A DNA stretch of 64,000 nucleotides from Kudoa neothunni (Eukaryota; Cnidaria): assembly GCA_964304625.1 (NCBI GenBank), contig OZ199838.1, positions 15,376,001 through 15,440,000 on the forward strand, in the 5' to 3' direction. How positions within the stretch are numbered: the stretch's first letter is position 1; the number at the start of each line of letters is the position of its first letter. A model generated the notes under the pieces. It was not told where the DNA came from and searched no databases. It was given only the letters and a program-made list of their open reading frames with translations. Below, piece after piece: positions 21,860 to 35,189 of the stretch. A program made the position numbers and the translations under genes.

Positions 21860-24857
21860 CTAATTTTTGTTTTTCATGTATCCGAAATAGAATCCTATTC
21901 CAATTATCACTATTACAACGGGAACCACAACTGAAATAATTCTAAATGGAAAAATTAATAATATAAACTAAACTCTATCTACATTGTATTCTTTGACCTA
22001 AAAAATATATAAGAAATGTAATGTATATTTGAAATTACGTTGATTTGTTTGATGTTTCACCTATTTGTTTAAAAATTATAAAAATTATAATTTTATAAAT
22101 ACCTCTTTTTATTATAGCAGTTCCAAAAATTGTCCCATCAGTGCTATGAATTACCCTCACACGGTAATCATTACTGTCTTCAACATCTGAAATTGAGATA
22201 TCTTTACAAGATGGGAAAGCAGTACAATCTCGACCAACAACCATGCATTTTTTCACAACTGGTTTGGCAGCATCATTCCATTCTATTAATTCCCATTTGC
22301 ATCGAGATTTTTCATCGGTTCCTTGAGGCAGAATAGTTTTAACTTGTAATGTTTTATCGTCACGTACGATCACTATATCTATTTGTTTATTCACGTCCTC
22401 ATTTGATACGAGTGATGGATCTAAATAAAATAATTTGATAATGCAAATGATTGACGACATAAGTTACACCAATATGTGAATAAAATATATCAATATAGTT
22501 AATAATTGGCAAAAAATCCAATTGAAAGTGATAATACTTTTCGGTATAGGTACAGATACTTCCGCCGATCTTCCAATAGCAGTAACTAACAATTTATACT
22601 CTTTATCTGCCTCATACCCTTCACTCACAATAATATTATTGCATAAAGGTGCCTGACTGCATGGTGGGAATTGTACAGCAGCATTTGTTGACGACGTTCT
22701 AGTTGTAATTGGTTCAGATGCAGTATTCGCTGCCCTCGCAACTTTCATTTCGTTGGATGCTGATGGTATTGCTAATTTTTGAAGGGATCTAATTGAATCT
22801 TTAACATCGTTATTTATTTCGTCTTTAAATATTCTCGAAACAGCGCTTGCTTTTGGATTTGTAGTAGGTGAAGGACAAGTGAATACCTCCTTGAATGTTT
22901 CATCATTCCTATGAAGTTTGAATTGGCATTTCGCATCTGGATCGGGAGTGGATAGGGTTCCAACCACCTTGAATCCTTTATTCAAGAAACTTGATGTAAG
23001 TGTAAGTATTGCCAAATCTAATCAGTGTCATATCAAATTTATTATGAAAATTAAACTACTTGTTTTGACACCGGTATATGTTTTCGGCGGGTACTCTTTG
23101 TGTGCAATAACTTTGATGTCATAAATTGATCCTGGAATAAGATTAATGATGGTTTTAGACTCCTTGCAGTGCCCTCTGCAAGGGTAGCTATCAGTGCAAT
23201 GTGCGTCGATGAATGCATTTTTATTTGCTATGCTTATGTAATAGGAACAAGTGGGTTGGTCTGCGGTTGTATCTTCAGCACCTTCTAATGCTTTAATTAC
23301 AGCAGTTGACTCAGTTACAGTTGGATTATTGGTTATAAATTCTGTGCGTGCTTTGGGACCTATATAAATATACAATTTATGTTTTTAATCAACATTAACT
23401 TACCTGTCCTTACAAATAAGTATTCGTTAAAATCTGTTTGAGAATTAGCGCTAGCAAATGCGATCTCAATTATCGTAGGTTTTCCTTCAGGCAAACCTTT
23501 AATTATTAGAGTAGATTCACAGTTTCCTTCACAAGCAGTGCCACTACTACAATTTGGTGTTTGGCTTGATCTAGCATTCGGTCTTGGTTTGTCGGCAGGG
23601 AAGTGTTTTATGTTACAAGTGGTGTATGTGGGTGGATCCGTGGTTTTAAAAGGAGAAGCATCCAATGTAACTCCTTCATTTATTATATCCTTCAATAAAC
23701 CACCTTGTGGCTCTATAATCGCTAAATAAAACGTTCAAAATAATAACTCAATCTTGATCCTACCAAACTTTTTTTGTTCATATCCTTCATATCTGGCCCC
23801 GACCGCTTTTATATCATGATGTCTGGTTTGAATAGAAATATCAACAAGAACTTTTGATGATATAAGAGTTAGCTGAACATTATCACAAGGTGCATAGCAT
23901 TCCTTTCCTGCAGCCTCACAAATATATGAATAAGTACCTTTAGGAGTAGCAGTTGCATCTCTAATACCAAAGCGACATATTTCTGTCGAAAAATTATTTG
24001 TAAATTTAATGTTATATTTAGTTTTCTCATTTTCTGATTTAAATGCTACATAATATTGTGGCTTGAAAACGTCGATTTTTTCTTTCATATATGCATTTGG
24101 CATTTGATAAAAGAAGCTTGGATATTTTTCACATTGCATTTCGTAATATGGAATCATTAAATCAAATTCAACTTCAGTATTAATGGCAGTGACGCAATCA
24201 CCTGTGGTTGCACTTGTTTCAGCGTTGTATTGAACCTTTTTGTATCTTACTGGGCAATTCACTCTGTCGCAGGTTTTAGTAGAAAATTTTAATTTTTGAG
24301 CATCTGATGTTGATATTTCAACCTGAGGATTCACAAGTAATGCTAAACGTAAATAAATTCGTTGTCAATATGAATTTGTTAATACGTAATTGGAATCCAA
24401 AAACATTTCCACCCGTTGTTCCAGCTTCAGCTTTAACGGCAGTGTCTGCTGCGAAAACATAGATATACTCATTTCTTGGAGAGAGAATGTCATATGTCAA
24501 CTCATTCGAAGCACTTTCGCATGGAATCACACACTTATCTATTCCATTTGTTTGATCGCTTCCAGGACATTTATTAATATCCTCATATTCGGACAGATTA
24601 CTTTTTGCCTTTTTCATTAAACAATGTTTTCCCACCCCATAATCAGCACCGCTTAAGGTAAGTTTTAATTTTTTAATTTTATCATTATCTTCTATAATTG
24701 TGTAAGACAGTTGTTTCGATTCGGATGCTAGTGCTGGTGGGTTTAAAGTTGCAGAATAGCAATTAGCATCTAAAAAACATTTGATCTAATGTAGAAAACA
24801 CTCATATTTACATATTAATATAGACACAACTATAAACCTAAATATCTGTGTTCTCAT
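21860..24857 (-). CDS. modular type I membrane surface protein, 8 exons, 831 aa
   Basis: Exons 24812-24857, 24386-24769, 23764-24342, 23404-23721, 23060-23359, 22538-23017, 22103-22420 and 21860-21930 sum to 2496 nt and join in one frame; introns are 42-172 nt. The protein begins with a signal peptide (MRTQIFRFIVVSILIYANC) and ends with a single membrane span (VVVPVVIVIIGIGFYF) and a short basic tail. The ectodomain is built of units of roughly 100-160 aa that share an early Cys, a closely spaced Cys cluster (for example CSSGTACEGNC, CTDSYPCRGHC, CYAPC) and a C-terminal strand like GSIYDIKVIAHKE, reminiscent of fibronectin III but with extra Cys. Every intron is phase 1. I do not recognise the family; receptor, adhesin or coat roles are all possible. 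Confidence 0.85.
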
Positions 24858-27800
24858 ATTTATTTATGAAATTCGAGTAGGATTAAGTCTAATATATTGG
24901 CAATGATGAAACTGACAATATAACGAATATTAGTATATATATATAAATGGAATTTATATAGCTATTAATCTTCCGTTCAACACTGAATACAATGTTAAAT
25001 TGATGTATATTACTCAGCCAATTGATTATGAAATTCTTGAATATAGGATTATGCATACGAAATTATTAATTCACATTCATATAAAAATAAATCGCGTAAA
25101 TCTAAATCAATGTGAATGTCGTTTAAAAAAATAGTTTCTTCTAAAATCTTTTCTCAGCCTGGCGGTGTATGGTGGGTTATTACAAGTTTTCCTTATTTTT
25201 AAATGGATCAATATTTTTTAAATATTCCATAGATGAAATTGAAACTTATAAAGATTTACCCACTAGTTTATGTACAATATATCTACGTTTATTATTATTT
25301 TATGCGCTTCAATCAGTTATATTCTTTCAAAATGCGCGTATTGTTTAAATTAAACTAACAAAGAAGAAAAAAGTTAGACAATGATTCAATTTTGTCCCAT
25401 AAATTGATGAGAAAATAAATATATCAACTTAATTAATCAAAATAACACTTAGTAATCGGAATCAATTAAGCAGACAATTTAGTGCATTTTATGAATTGTA
25501 AACTTTATAAATCCTTTAAATATTACCTGAATAGATTAATATTTGACTTTTACAATTGAGGTTCCATTAATAATTAAAAGCAAAGAAACAAATTTTATTA
25601 CAATGTTCCGAAAAAAGATAATCCAATTAAATATCACATACCTCCGATGATTCTATAAAGGTACTCTTTTATTAAAAGTAAACCTCCTATCAGGCAGGCA
25701 TCACGGATTTTTTAGTTAAAAATTTTTCTTTGTTAACTAAGTTTTTTGACTGTTCAACACAATTTACTAAAATTTAACGATTTATAAAATTAAATATGAC
25801 TGAAGAAGTAATATTTGATGGAATGACTTATTCACATCTTATTTACTATATCGGTACCATTAAATTTTTTCATAAGTTTTCTCGAGAACCCATTTACCCG
25901 GAAATAAAATTATCGCTACATTTCTTTGTTATTAAAGGTCCACGTTAATTTATGATTTTATTAAGAGATAAATATAATAACTATTTTTAGAAACTACAAA
26001 ATTAGATTTATGAGAGCACAGTTACACCTATTAAATGAAAATTATCATTTTTTCCGCGTGGAAAGACTAATAATTTAAAACTTTACCCAAAAATATATAT
26101 ATAAAAGATTCATATATCGCTCTGAATAAAAAAAACTTCAAAACGTTAAAATTTATTTAAAGAATTCTTTAATTTTTCAGAAGTAGGACTCAATATGAAA
26201 TGTTAAGGTTACATTAAACCTAATGAAGCTTATAAATTGGAAAATTTTATCTAATCATGTTTTTATACCCTACAGTGTAGATAAAAAGATACATTTACAT
26301 AAAAGTTTGGAAAATAGCCTCTATAATTGACATTTTTATCAGATAAGTAGACGAAAAACAAAATTTCTCAATCTCAAAATTATTCATATTACTTATTATA
26401 ACAAGTTATTTTATTATTCAAACCAAATATAACATTTAACTCAAAAATATCAAATAATCTTAATAATTCGTTAAAATCTTGTAAATTATTTTCTTTAGAA
26501 ACAATTTTAATTAAAAACTTATTTATTTTATTTTAAATGCCAATAATTATTTTATATATCCAAAATAAAAGTTATGATAAACCACTTTTAGATACTGTCT
26601 ATGGTATGTCTGGCGATTCGCGAAGATAAAGAATATGCCAATTTCATTGTTTGTAATTACTTTTATAACTGTTTAAATAATTTAACCAATTAATGCAAAT
26701 TATAAAATGATCAATTTTCTTTGAAACTATAATCATTAATTTATTTATATCTATTTTTTTTGTACGATAAAATTTTATATCGATTTTATTTATTTTGAAT
26801 AATCAAAAAATTCTCTTTATTTATTATTAAAAAATTGTTGTTTCCTTTTGATACATTACTATTAACCCATAATTACGTTCGAATTAAATTTAAATCAATA
26901 AAAACCCTTTTAAATAATTTTTATGGTATAAAATTATTCAGATTTTAGTTTGATCATAAATTATCAACTTTTATTTCAAAGATGTTGAGTTTGATTGAGA
27001 AGCTACATTATTTTAGCTTAATAAAAGATCTGTCCCTAGAGAAAACAATATGAAACGGAACAACAGGATGAAATGACAAATTTAAAATAGGTTATATTAA
27101 GTTTACCCGTATGTTTTTGATTTTAAATGTTTATGGTTTCCTGAATATTATTTTTAGTATTAGCAATGCAATAATATCACCCTGATGTTAGAAGATCGTT
27201 TTCAATCAATGAGATTGTGATTAATGATTTGTAACTTTTTTTATATCAAAAAGGATAATATTTACAATTACTCTTTTTTGTATTGGGTCATGTGACGGTT
27301 TATTCATTTCTTTCTATCTGACCTTTAATCAAACCATCATTTTTGTAAGTTAACTAGCGCAAAAGCCCCGCTTCGCGAATGCTTCCTTGTCCAGCTAAAT
27401 AATATAAAAGCTGGCACAGACTAAAACCCTTTTGATTTTTAAGTAAATAGCGCTAATGCCCAGCTTTTCCCGGTACTATGTGATGGAAAATTTTAATGTT
27501 TAATTTTATTTTTGAATGGAGACATTTTACGGGGTATTTAATCTAATTAGAACGTTAAACCCTGTAAAGTTTATTTTTCTATTTTAGTTGATACATTTTA
27601 AAGCTTATCATTATTTTTGCAATGTGATGATTTAGATAAAATAAATCATGTAAGCATTTTCCATTCAAATATAAACAAAGGTATTGAAAGAAATTAATGA
27701 ATATTTTTAACTATATTTTACAAATTAATGACCAAAAATATAATGACCTTAATTTTATGAGCAATGAAATGTAATTAACGATTAAAGTTAATTTATTTAT

Positions 27801-30058
27801 TAGACAAAATCATTAAGTAATTTGAATAGGACTTTCAGTTCTTTTAAAAATTTCGCGATAAAAATTAATCCTTCTAGATATAAAATTTATTATTGGTCTA
27901 CAAACGATAAAAAAAATAAAATGGACCTAAGGTGCATCAGAAATAAAAACATTAATTGTTACTCCCTTTTTCAATTTTATAAAGAATGTTAATGATGTTT
28001 TTAAAAGCTATGAGTGGTATGTTACGTATTCACTATTTTAACGTAATTTTCCAATATTTAAAAGTAAATGAAAGTTTTCTTTTTAATAATAATACTTACT
28101 GGTTCAAAAATATACACAATTAATTAACAAAATAAGATTAAATGTAAAATTTAAAGGTGTTCTTGGTATGAAGAATTACAGTAATGTTTAAATATCAACT
28201 GGCTTTCTCGAAGGAGTACACCCTTTTAAAAATAAACGTACTGTTTGATAGCCCTAAAAATATTTTTTCGTATTTATCTGTTCTTAGATTAACGAAAATT
28301 TTGTGAAAATATGGGTTAGATCGAAGAGACCAATAATTTCTTATTAACTTACATGGCACGTATTGAGAGCAGACTGTATTTTGTGAAAAAGTAATCATGA
28401 ATATAAATTCTTAAACTAAATATAGAATGGGGTGTCGCATATTTTCATGCAGCTCTTATATCATAATGAATTAATGCGAGCCTAAAGAAAACTCTATATT
28501 GATTTGAATATTAATCTTAAGGTCTGGGGTAGGGAAAAATTAGGTTACTAAGATATTAAACATTATTTAAAAAATTCTCTCATCAAATATAGAAACTTAT
28601 TAAATTAGTCATGTCAGTTGTTTTGCAAGAAGGTTTCGGAAAACTAAAAAATGAGTTAAAACTTATCGAAAAGACGAATATAGTTTCAATCTCAATCTAT
28701 ATATTGGATGAAAAGAAGTTTTCATATCTAAGGAATTCCAATGGAGCGTAATTTTCATTTAAGAATTTATCACAAAAATTTAATCATTTAAAAACTTTAC
28801 ACACATCTTACATCGTTTTTAGAATGCGTATAGAGACTCAAATTATTCCAACACGGCAACAACTTTAATCTCGAATTATTTGTTTTATTTAAAATGATTA
28901 TAATCTTTTTCGCTTAACTATATTCATAACGCTTTAAAAATTAAAATACATTCTAAATAATTTGGTTATGCTTCGAATTTTAAGGGAAATGCTACATCTC
29001 TTGTAAATATGGCTCTAGTGGCATTATCTGTCTCAAAATTACTCCAAACAGGCATATGTAGAATTTTTAAAAAACTTTATACCAAAATTAGCAGATTTTC
29101 TTTGTATATAGTTAGTGAAAGTTCATTCTAATTGACTATGGATCCGAAATGAACAAACATCAATATTATGCAGGTACTTTTTAATCTGGTAATTGATGAA
29201 AATAACCAGAAAATTCCTTATTTCTGATAACGATATTGATTATATTTGTTTTTCTAAGTAAATTAACGATTTTTATCAATGGTATCATCCATTCAGATGC
29301 GAACTAAAAGCTGTATTTAAAAAAAGTTTATCCATGTCACATCCGCATTTGTGGACACACAGACATACAGATATACACACTGACAGACAAAGGATTTTAT
29401 ATATCTACTACATATATATATAGATTACTGTATTTGATTCAAATTATTTAAAAAATGTACAATAATGAAATTTATAAATATTATTGCATGATTTATATGC
29501 TCCACGATATTTGGCTCCTCCTATTTAAGTATTTTATCTAATCTCTCATTACTCCGTAAGAAAAATAACGGCGACACTCAACCTCCTATATTGTTTTAAT
29601 TGATTTAAATATAAAATCGATGTATACTTGAATTATAATATTATGTTTTGCAGTGATGAGAATAAACAACTTTTCAATAGGATAATATGCAAATGCGATT
29701 AGGTTAATCATTTTTTTAAACTTCACATAAATATTTGTTTTAATATTCCACAAAAATGTACCAACAATACCTAAAAATTTAAGATTTCATCTTTCATTAC
29801 TAAAAAAATTAAAATCTCTTCACTGGTTTAGAGGATTGACAAAAGAAATAAATTTTATTTTAAAATTAAATTACCATTTATCTGAGAAACTAATTACAAT
29901 TAAACGTACAATAAAAGTCAGGTAATCAGTAAATTTGAAAGTCTAATATTTTAATTAGTCATGTTATATATAATTGAAAAATTTACGAATGAAAATATTT
30001 TAAGTAAAAATTTCGCCCAAATGATCACTACGCGCATGCACAAATAAACATACGTAAA
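24858..30058. other. 5.2-kb gene-poor AT-rich region
   Basis: No gene is supported. Two G+C-richer islands stand out: 27350-27480 (several GCGC and CCCGCTTCGCG words) and 29335-29395 (a CA/GA-rich run of ACACACAGACATACAG type). They could be the ends of an old interspersed repeat, but no ORF, TIR or target duplication links them. Confidence 0.45.
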
Positions 30059-31831
30059 ATGGACGACAGTTTGTCCTCGTTGCTATGTAATCTAATAGTA
30101 GACCTTATGGAAGATGCAAAAGAGCGGGATACGAGCTCTATTGGCAAGATTGTAGACGAATTTTGTAGATTAGAACACGTCACATTGGTAATTTATCGTG
30201 GTTTGTCTCCAACCACCAAATTTCTACTGTACGAAGTGATTGTAAACATGAAAAAAGACCAACTACCACTTTTACATCTAAATCTATACAAAAAAGAGAC
30301 AGCAAATATGAATCAAGATGTGGAACTAGCATTGAAACAGTTGAAAGCATTACAACTTGTATTGGCATATGACAGTGATAGTTATTTGGTGAACGAACAG
30401 TTTTGTAATAATTTGCGCGGTTACTTGATGAATTTTGAAGAAGATGAAATCCGTGAACCTTCTCAACAATCGACGACCAAGAATGGTTTAAACCGTTTGG
30501 AGAAAGAACGAGATGTTAATTTTTTAAGAGATTATGCTCATAATAGATGGAATTCTGTGTTAAATTTTGTCACTCAAAATTGTTTCCAAGAGGTTAATGG
30601 GGTCAGGAATGATGCCAAGTTCACCACCACTCAAGATATCTTCCAGATATTAAGTTTTGCAAGTACATAGAGTGCCAAGGTGGTAAATAGCTTCACGTTG
30701 GTATTTATAGATATAATTGAACCTCCAGACGACGAAGGAGATTCTGCAGGTGATGAGGGTGGAGGAACATTTGAGGTGACATCAACTGGCTTCAATTTTC
30801 TGCTCATGACAACTGAGGATCAAATCCGTTTTTACATAGCTAGTTATTTAAGATATATTTATTATGGTGTTACTGAAGAATGTGCCGAGGGAAACACTAA
30901 ATATCGACAAATTAATTGGGTTAGTATCATTTTTGTGCATGATTGAACGTCACAATGAAGCTGAGCCGTTTAACCTAGCCCAAACCTATCCTTATGGTAT
31001 AATCTTGTGGTTATGACATGAATTATGATTTAACATTTTAAAAATAAAGTGTATTCTGAGCATGTGCGTCATTTTCGTGAAATTGGTTTGATTTATCGAA
31101 AAAATTCATCCTCCCCTAATGTCACATTCACCAACTATGCTATTATGTCTCTGTCTAATCGACGAACAGAGCAAGAATGTGGGTTTCTTGTTATATTTAT
31201 TGGAACAATTTTAGCGATATGAGATAACTTGGCATTAATAACTATTTTAGCTCTTCAAAACGAAAAATCAATAATGATATTGGAAACCAACTTAAGACTG
31301 TATCTTTACAACCCCACTGAACTTCGCGTTGCCTTAATAGCGCTATTTTCGGAGGTTTTTTTATTTTTTTTAATTAAATCGTCTAACTGCATTCCTTAGA
31401 TATTGGTTCAGTTCCCAAATTTATGCATTGCGAGGATAACTAGGGAATCAATTCAGCATGCCTTCGAATTGGGCGTCACCTCCAAACAAATAATCTCATT
31501 TATTTACAATGATATGAAAAAAGCATCTGCTTACAAAATGCAACTTCAACAACCATTTTCTGCGGATACTTTTGTCAGAAATAACGATCCTGACACATCT
31601 AATGTAGACAAAGAGCACGACTATGATGGCGTACTACCACCGACTATTGTTGATCAGATTTTGATTTGGGAGCAAGAGCGAAATCGTTTGAAACACTCTT
31701 TTGGTATTTTGTTGGATAAGTTCTCTGATGAGATTGCTTACGAAAACGCCGTGCGAGATATTGCTTCCGTCGACCCCTCTCAAATGTTATATAACAACCC
31801 CAAAAACGCGAATTATAGTTTTATCGACTGA
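30059..31831 (+). CDS. GTF2H4: TFIIH subunit p52 (GTF2H4/Tfb2), 5 exons
   Basis: p52 anchors and stimulates the XPB translocase in TFIIH, acting in promoter opening and nucleotide excision repair. Exons 30059-30662, 30711-30996, 31050-31178, 31251-31354 and 31400-31831 use introns of 45-72 nt. Matches to human p52 run the whole length: VIYRGLSPTTKFLL, YAHNRWNSVLNFV, VTSTGFNFLLM (human ITSAGFQFLLL), HVRHFREIGLIY, LETNLRLYLYNPTEL, ALIALFSE, ARITRESIQHAF, and LPPTIVDQILIWEQERNRL. About 517 aa against 462 in human. The reading requires one extra base to be ignored in the T run near 30932, as in Raptor. AATAAA at 31861-31866, 30 nt after the stop. Confidence 0.92.
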
Positions 31832-32639
31832 GAACGGAAAGTTAGTTGATAGATTTTTAAAATAAATCCCTTGTACAGTTAATTTAAATGCTTAGGCGCG
31901 TGTGTTTTTATCCTGCGTTTGAATTCATCGCAAAATTTTCATTTCATGGTACAGATAGGTTTTTACATTCTGCTGACAGATCAAAATATAACTCGATTTT
32001 CTACTGTTTTTAAGGAAGAATCTTAGAATATGTTTTTAATTATATCCTTACTCCTAATTCTCATATGGGTTATTTTTTAAAAATGTTTTAATTATTCTAT
32101 TTATTGATTTCAGTGATTTCAGAATAGTTCTTAAAATTCTTATTAAATCATTTTCTCACGAAAAAAGTTAATTATATCGTCCTAAATAACCCCCAGAAAC
32201 TTATTTTGGAGATTAATGCTCTATCTTGAATATAACACTATTCATTCCTTTGTATAAGTAGACCATTACTGTTTCCGGTAGAGTGGAAAAGTTTTGGCGT
32301 AATAAATTTGTAAAGTTTTCCGAACATTTCAAACAATTGGACGATTTTTTGAAAAAAGTACGCTAGAATTTGTTATTTTACTCCAAAATTTATCAAAATT
32401 TACTTTACAAATTTGTTAAAACATTTAAACTTAAACTATTGGAGGAACCCACGAAGTACTCGTACACTTAATCTATCTAAAATTCGATACTCTGATAAAA
32501 ATGCTTTTTCACATAGAATTCGGTCTCACTCGTAATCCGGAACAATAAAGAAATTGTTGATTTTGTGTTAGAAATATTGATTTAATGTTATAAATAAATT
32601 ACTTTACTTCAAATGTATATTTTTTTCTCGCTTGAGCAA
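31832..32639. other. intergenic, no gene seen
   Basis: It contains the TFIIH p52 3' end and AT-rich spacer; no supported coding segment. Confidence 0.4.
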
Positions 32640-34364
32640 AATCCTTTAATGAATTTGGGATAGAAAATTATCCCAAGAAAAATTTGTTTTTTGGATATGT
32701 AAATTATAATTCTAAACTTTCTAAGGTTTGGTGCATTTATTTGAAATAATGTTATTTAAAATAAAAAGTTAAATAACATTTTTTAATTATGCCATTGACG
32801 GAATACTACATTTTCCACCTTCCAATGAATTTTGGGATAGAAAAATACCTCACAATTTTCCTTTCGAAATTTATAGACAAAATGATTTTTAAAATAAATA
32901 ATTTTTTAGACTAAATAATGAGTTTTAGGATTTTCTATGGGGTAGATTTTATGATATAGCGCTTATAAACTGAAAATAAACAAGGGGATTCTGTATACGA
33001 ACAAGTTTATGGTGGTGAGATTCTCGGGACGAAGTTCTCGAAAATGATGGCGAACTTATTATATTTCCTACTACTGGGGAGAGAAATGGCAAAAAAATCT
33101 TAAATCGCCTACAATCCCAGTTCCAAGGATATCTAGTAGTAACAAAATTTCGGATTAAAATATCAAGATGCGAATTTTGTCCTAGAAAAAATTTGGTGAA
33201 AAAAGCCAACGTTGTATGGTATGCGCAGTATGCAATAATTATTGCTGTAAGAACCACCAAATACATGTTTTTGAATCTTATTTACATAAAATATGGTTTA
33301 TTTTATGGCACAAAAAATAGGGTAAATGATAAGAATCTACGGCGAATTTTCGCGAACAGAGATAAAGCACTAAGTTTACTTTTAATTCTCCAAATAAAGT
33401 GGTTAAATCAGGATGACATTATTGTAATTGTCTTTAGAAATGTTGATTGTAAACCCTCAATAGGGTTTGGAATGAACGAAATATCGTTCATGACTCTAAA
33501 ATGAGCATGCAAGATTTAGTTGGATATTTGTTTCCTCTAGGCAGTTCTTTCAAAATATTGAAAAAATGAACATAAATTAATATTTTTGAACTAGTTTCCC
33601 TTCTGTAAATGTTTTGTTGTACTCGTCTTCAATGAAGTTTGTTGATATGGAAGCAAATGAGTTTATTGACAAATATAAAAATTCAACAAAATTTTGATAT
33701 TAATTATATAATCCGAGTTTTTGAAGTTTTCTGAAGAATATTTTACCAGAATGTCAGATGTAAAAATGAATATTCACTTTTGTGGCTTTTTTTTAAATTA
33801 ACATAACCTGTCATTTTAAATCGATGACAATATATTTTTGTAAAGATAATCTTCATACAAACTCATGTCATTATTTTTTTGAAGTTTTTCCAAAATTTAA
33901 ATAATGAGTATTTTACAAAGCAATTTCAATCGTACTGCGCGCGCATTCATAGGCGAAAAATCGCATACCCGGACGAGAATGATGTACCACGCATGCATGT
34001 GGGGGTGTTGTAAGTTGATGTGGTGTCTTTATAAGGCATTGGTTTAGGACTTTCATTATAAAAAATTAATTATATTAATATTTTAATTTTAAAAGTTAAA
34101 ATTAGAACAACACACAATACATCGAAATCGGACATAAAAGCTAATAGGACGGTTGTTGACGAAAATGGGGTTCGTCGGAATATCGATATTATTGACGAAG
34201 TTATTTACTCTGTAGCACCTTATTCTTTTGTATTTACATTAAAATAATAAATACTGTTTCATAAGTAATTTTTTTCGTAACAAATGATAAAATAAAAATA
34301 TAGGGTATTTTTTATTCCACGGTTCATTGGAGTACAGTTGATTATCGTTACATTAGAAGGTTAA
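32640..34364 (+). mobile_element. TTAA MITE, family 1 copy 3, enlarged by an internal insertion
   Basis: The left end (CCTTTAATGAATTTGGG at about 32643) and right end (TACATTAGAAGG then TTAA, 34361-34364) match copy 1 at 15162-16063, as do interior words such as GAAATCGGAC and GACGGTTGTTGACG. The left TTAA has mutated. It is about 820 bp longer than copies 1 and 2; the surplus sits between about 33320 (after GGCACAAAAAATAG) and about 34050, so another sequence has inserted there. The ORFs at 32949-33504 overlap on opposite strands and are not credible genes. Confidence 0.7.
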
Positions 34365-35189
34365 TTTTCGTACGATTTAAGAATGATTGCATGAAAAAAT
34401 AGGGATTTTTCCCCCACAAGATAAAACTCTGGGGGAAGCTTATTGAGTCATGAAGTTCTGACTAGTCAAACCGCCTGTATGAATTCTTAGGATACAGACA
34501 GCAAGTCAAATTAAACCCTAACGTTACCTCTCCGCCAAATCATACTACAATAGCATAGCAATTTAACTCACTGAACATAATCATCTTGGAGCGACAACCA
34601 TTTGAGAAACTCATCTAACTTAAACTCTGACAGAGTTAAATTTGTGGTGCCTATTGAGGTGCATTACCTAATACCTTTCCAACGACTCAAACCTTAAATC
34701 CAACCCTCTTGAATTATAAAATCACGTTCGTTGCAAATACTACAAATAGGAAATTATAATTAGGGGCAATAGTTGGTATAACATTAAACCTAATCATTAT
34801 AAATTACGATGCCACAATGCACACGTTGTAAGCAGTGTTTACATGAACAATATGTGTTTATTGGCCGTGCGCTAGAAATTCACTGAGACCTACATTAGTG
34901 AATAATGGTATATATTCGGCGTTTTAACCTGGTAACGACTCAGCACATAAACTATGAAATCACAGTCCAGTAGTCAATCACCCGTAGCATCTGATTTGCC
35001 ATTTCACATTATTCACGCTCAATACAAAGCTAAAATTGGATTAAGTTTGCTTACTTAAAAATTTATTGTCTACATTATTATTACCCCAATTAATTTTGTA
35101 ACTTTTATACTTCAATATCACTTTATTTACTTGTTTATATTAGGATTAATTAAAAAACAATCAAGCTGACCATCAAACCAATAGTCTAA
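34365..35189. other. spacer with a moderately G+C-rich unidentified segment
   Basis: 34390-34990 has more balanced base composition than its surroundings and several CCC/GGG words, but no ORF above 60 codons, no TIR and no splice-linked homology. Possibly an old repeat. Confidence 0.35.

Noticed and set aside
27350-29400. Old non-LTR or other interspersed repeat suggested by G+C islands and a CA/GA-rich run
   Set aside because: No reverse transcriptase fragment, terminal repeat or target duplication could be tied to it.
32949-33504. Opposite-strand ORFs of about 100 codons
   Set aside because: They lie inside TTAA MITE copy 3 and are not conserved in copies 1 and 2.
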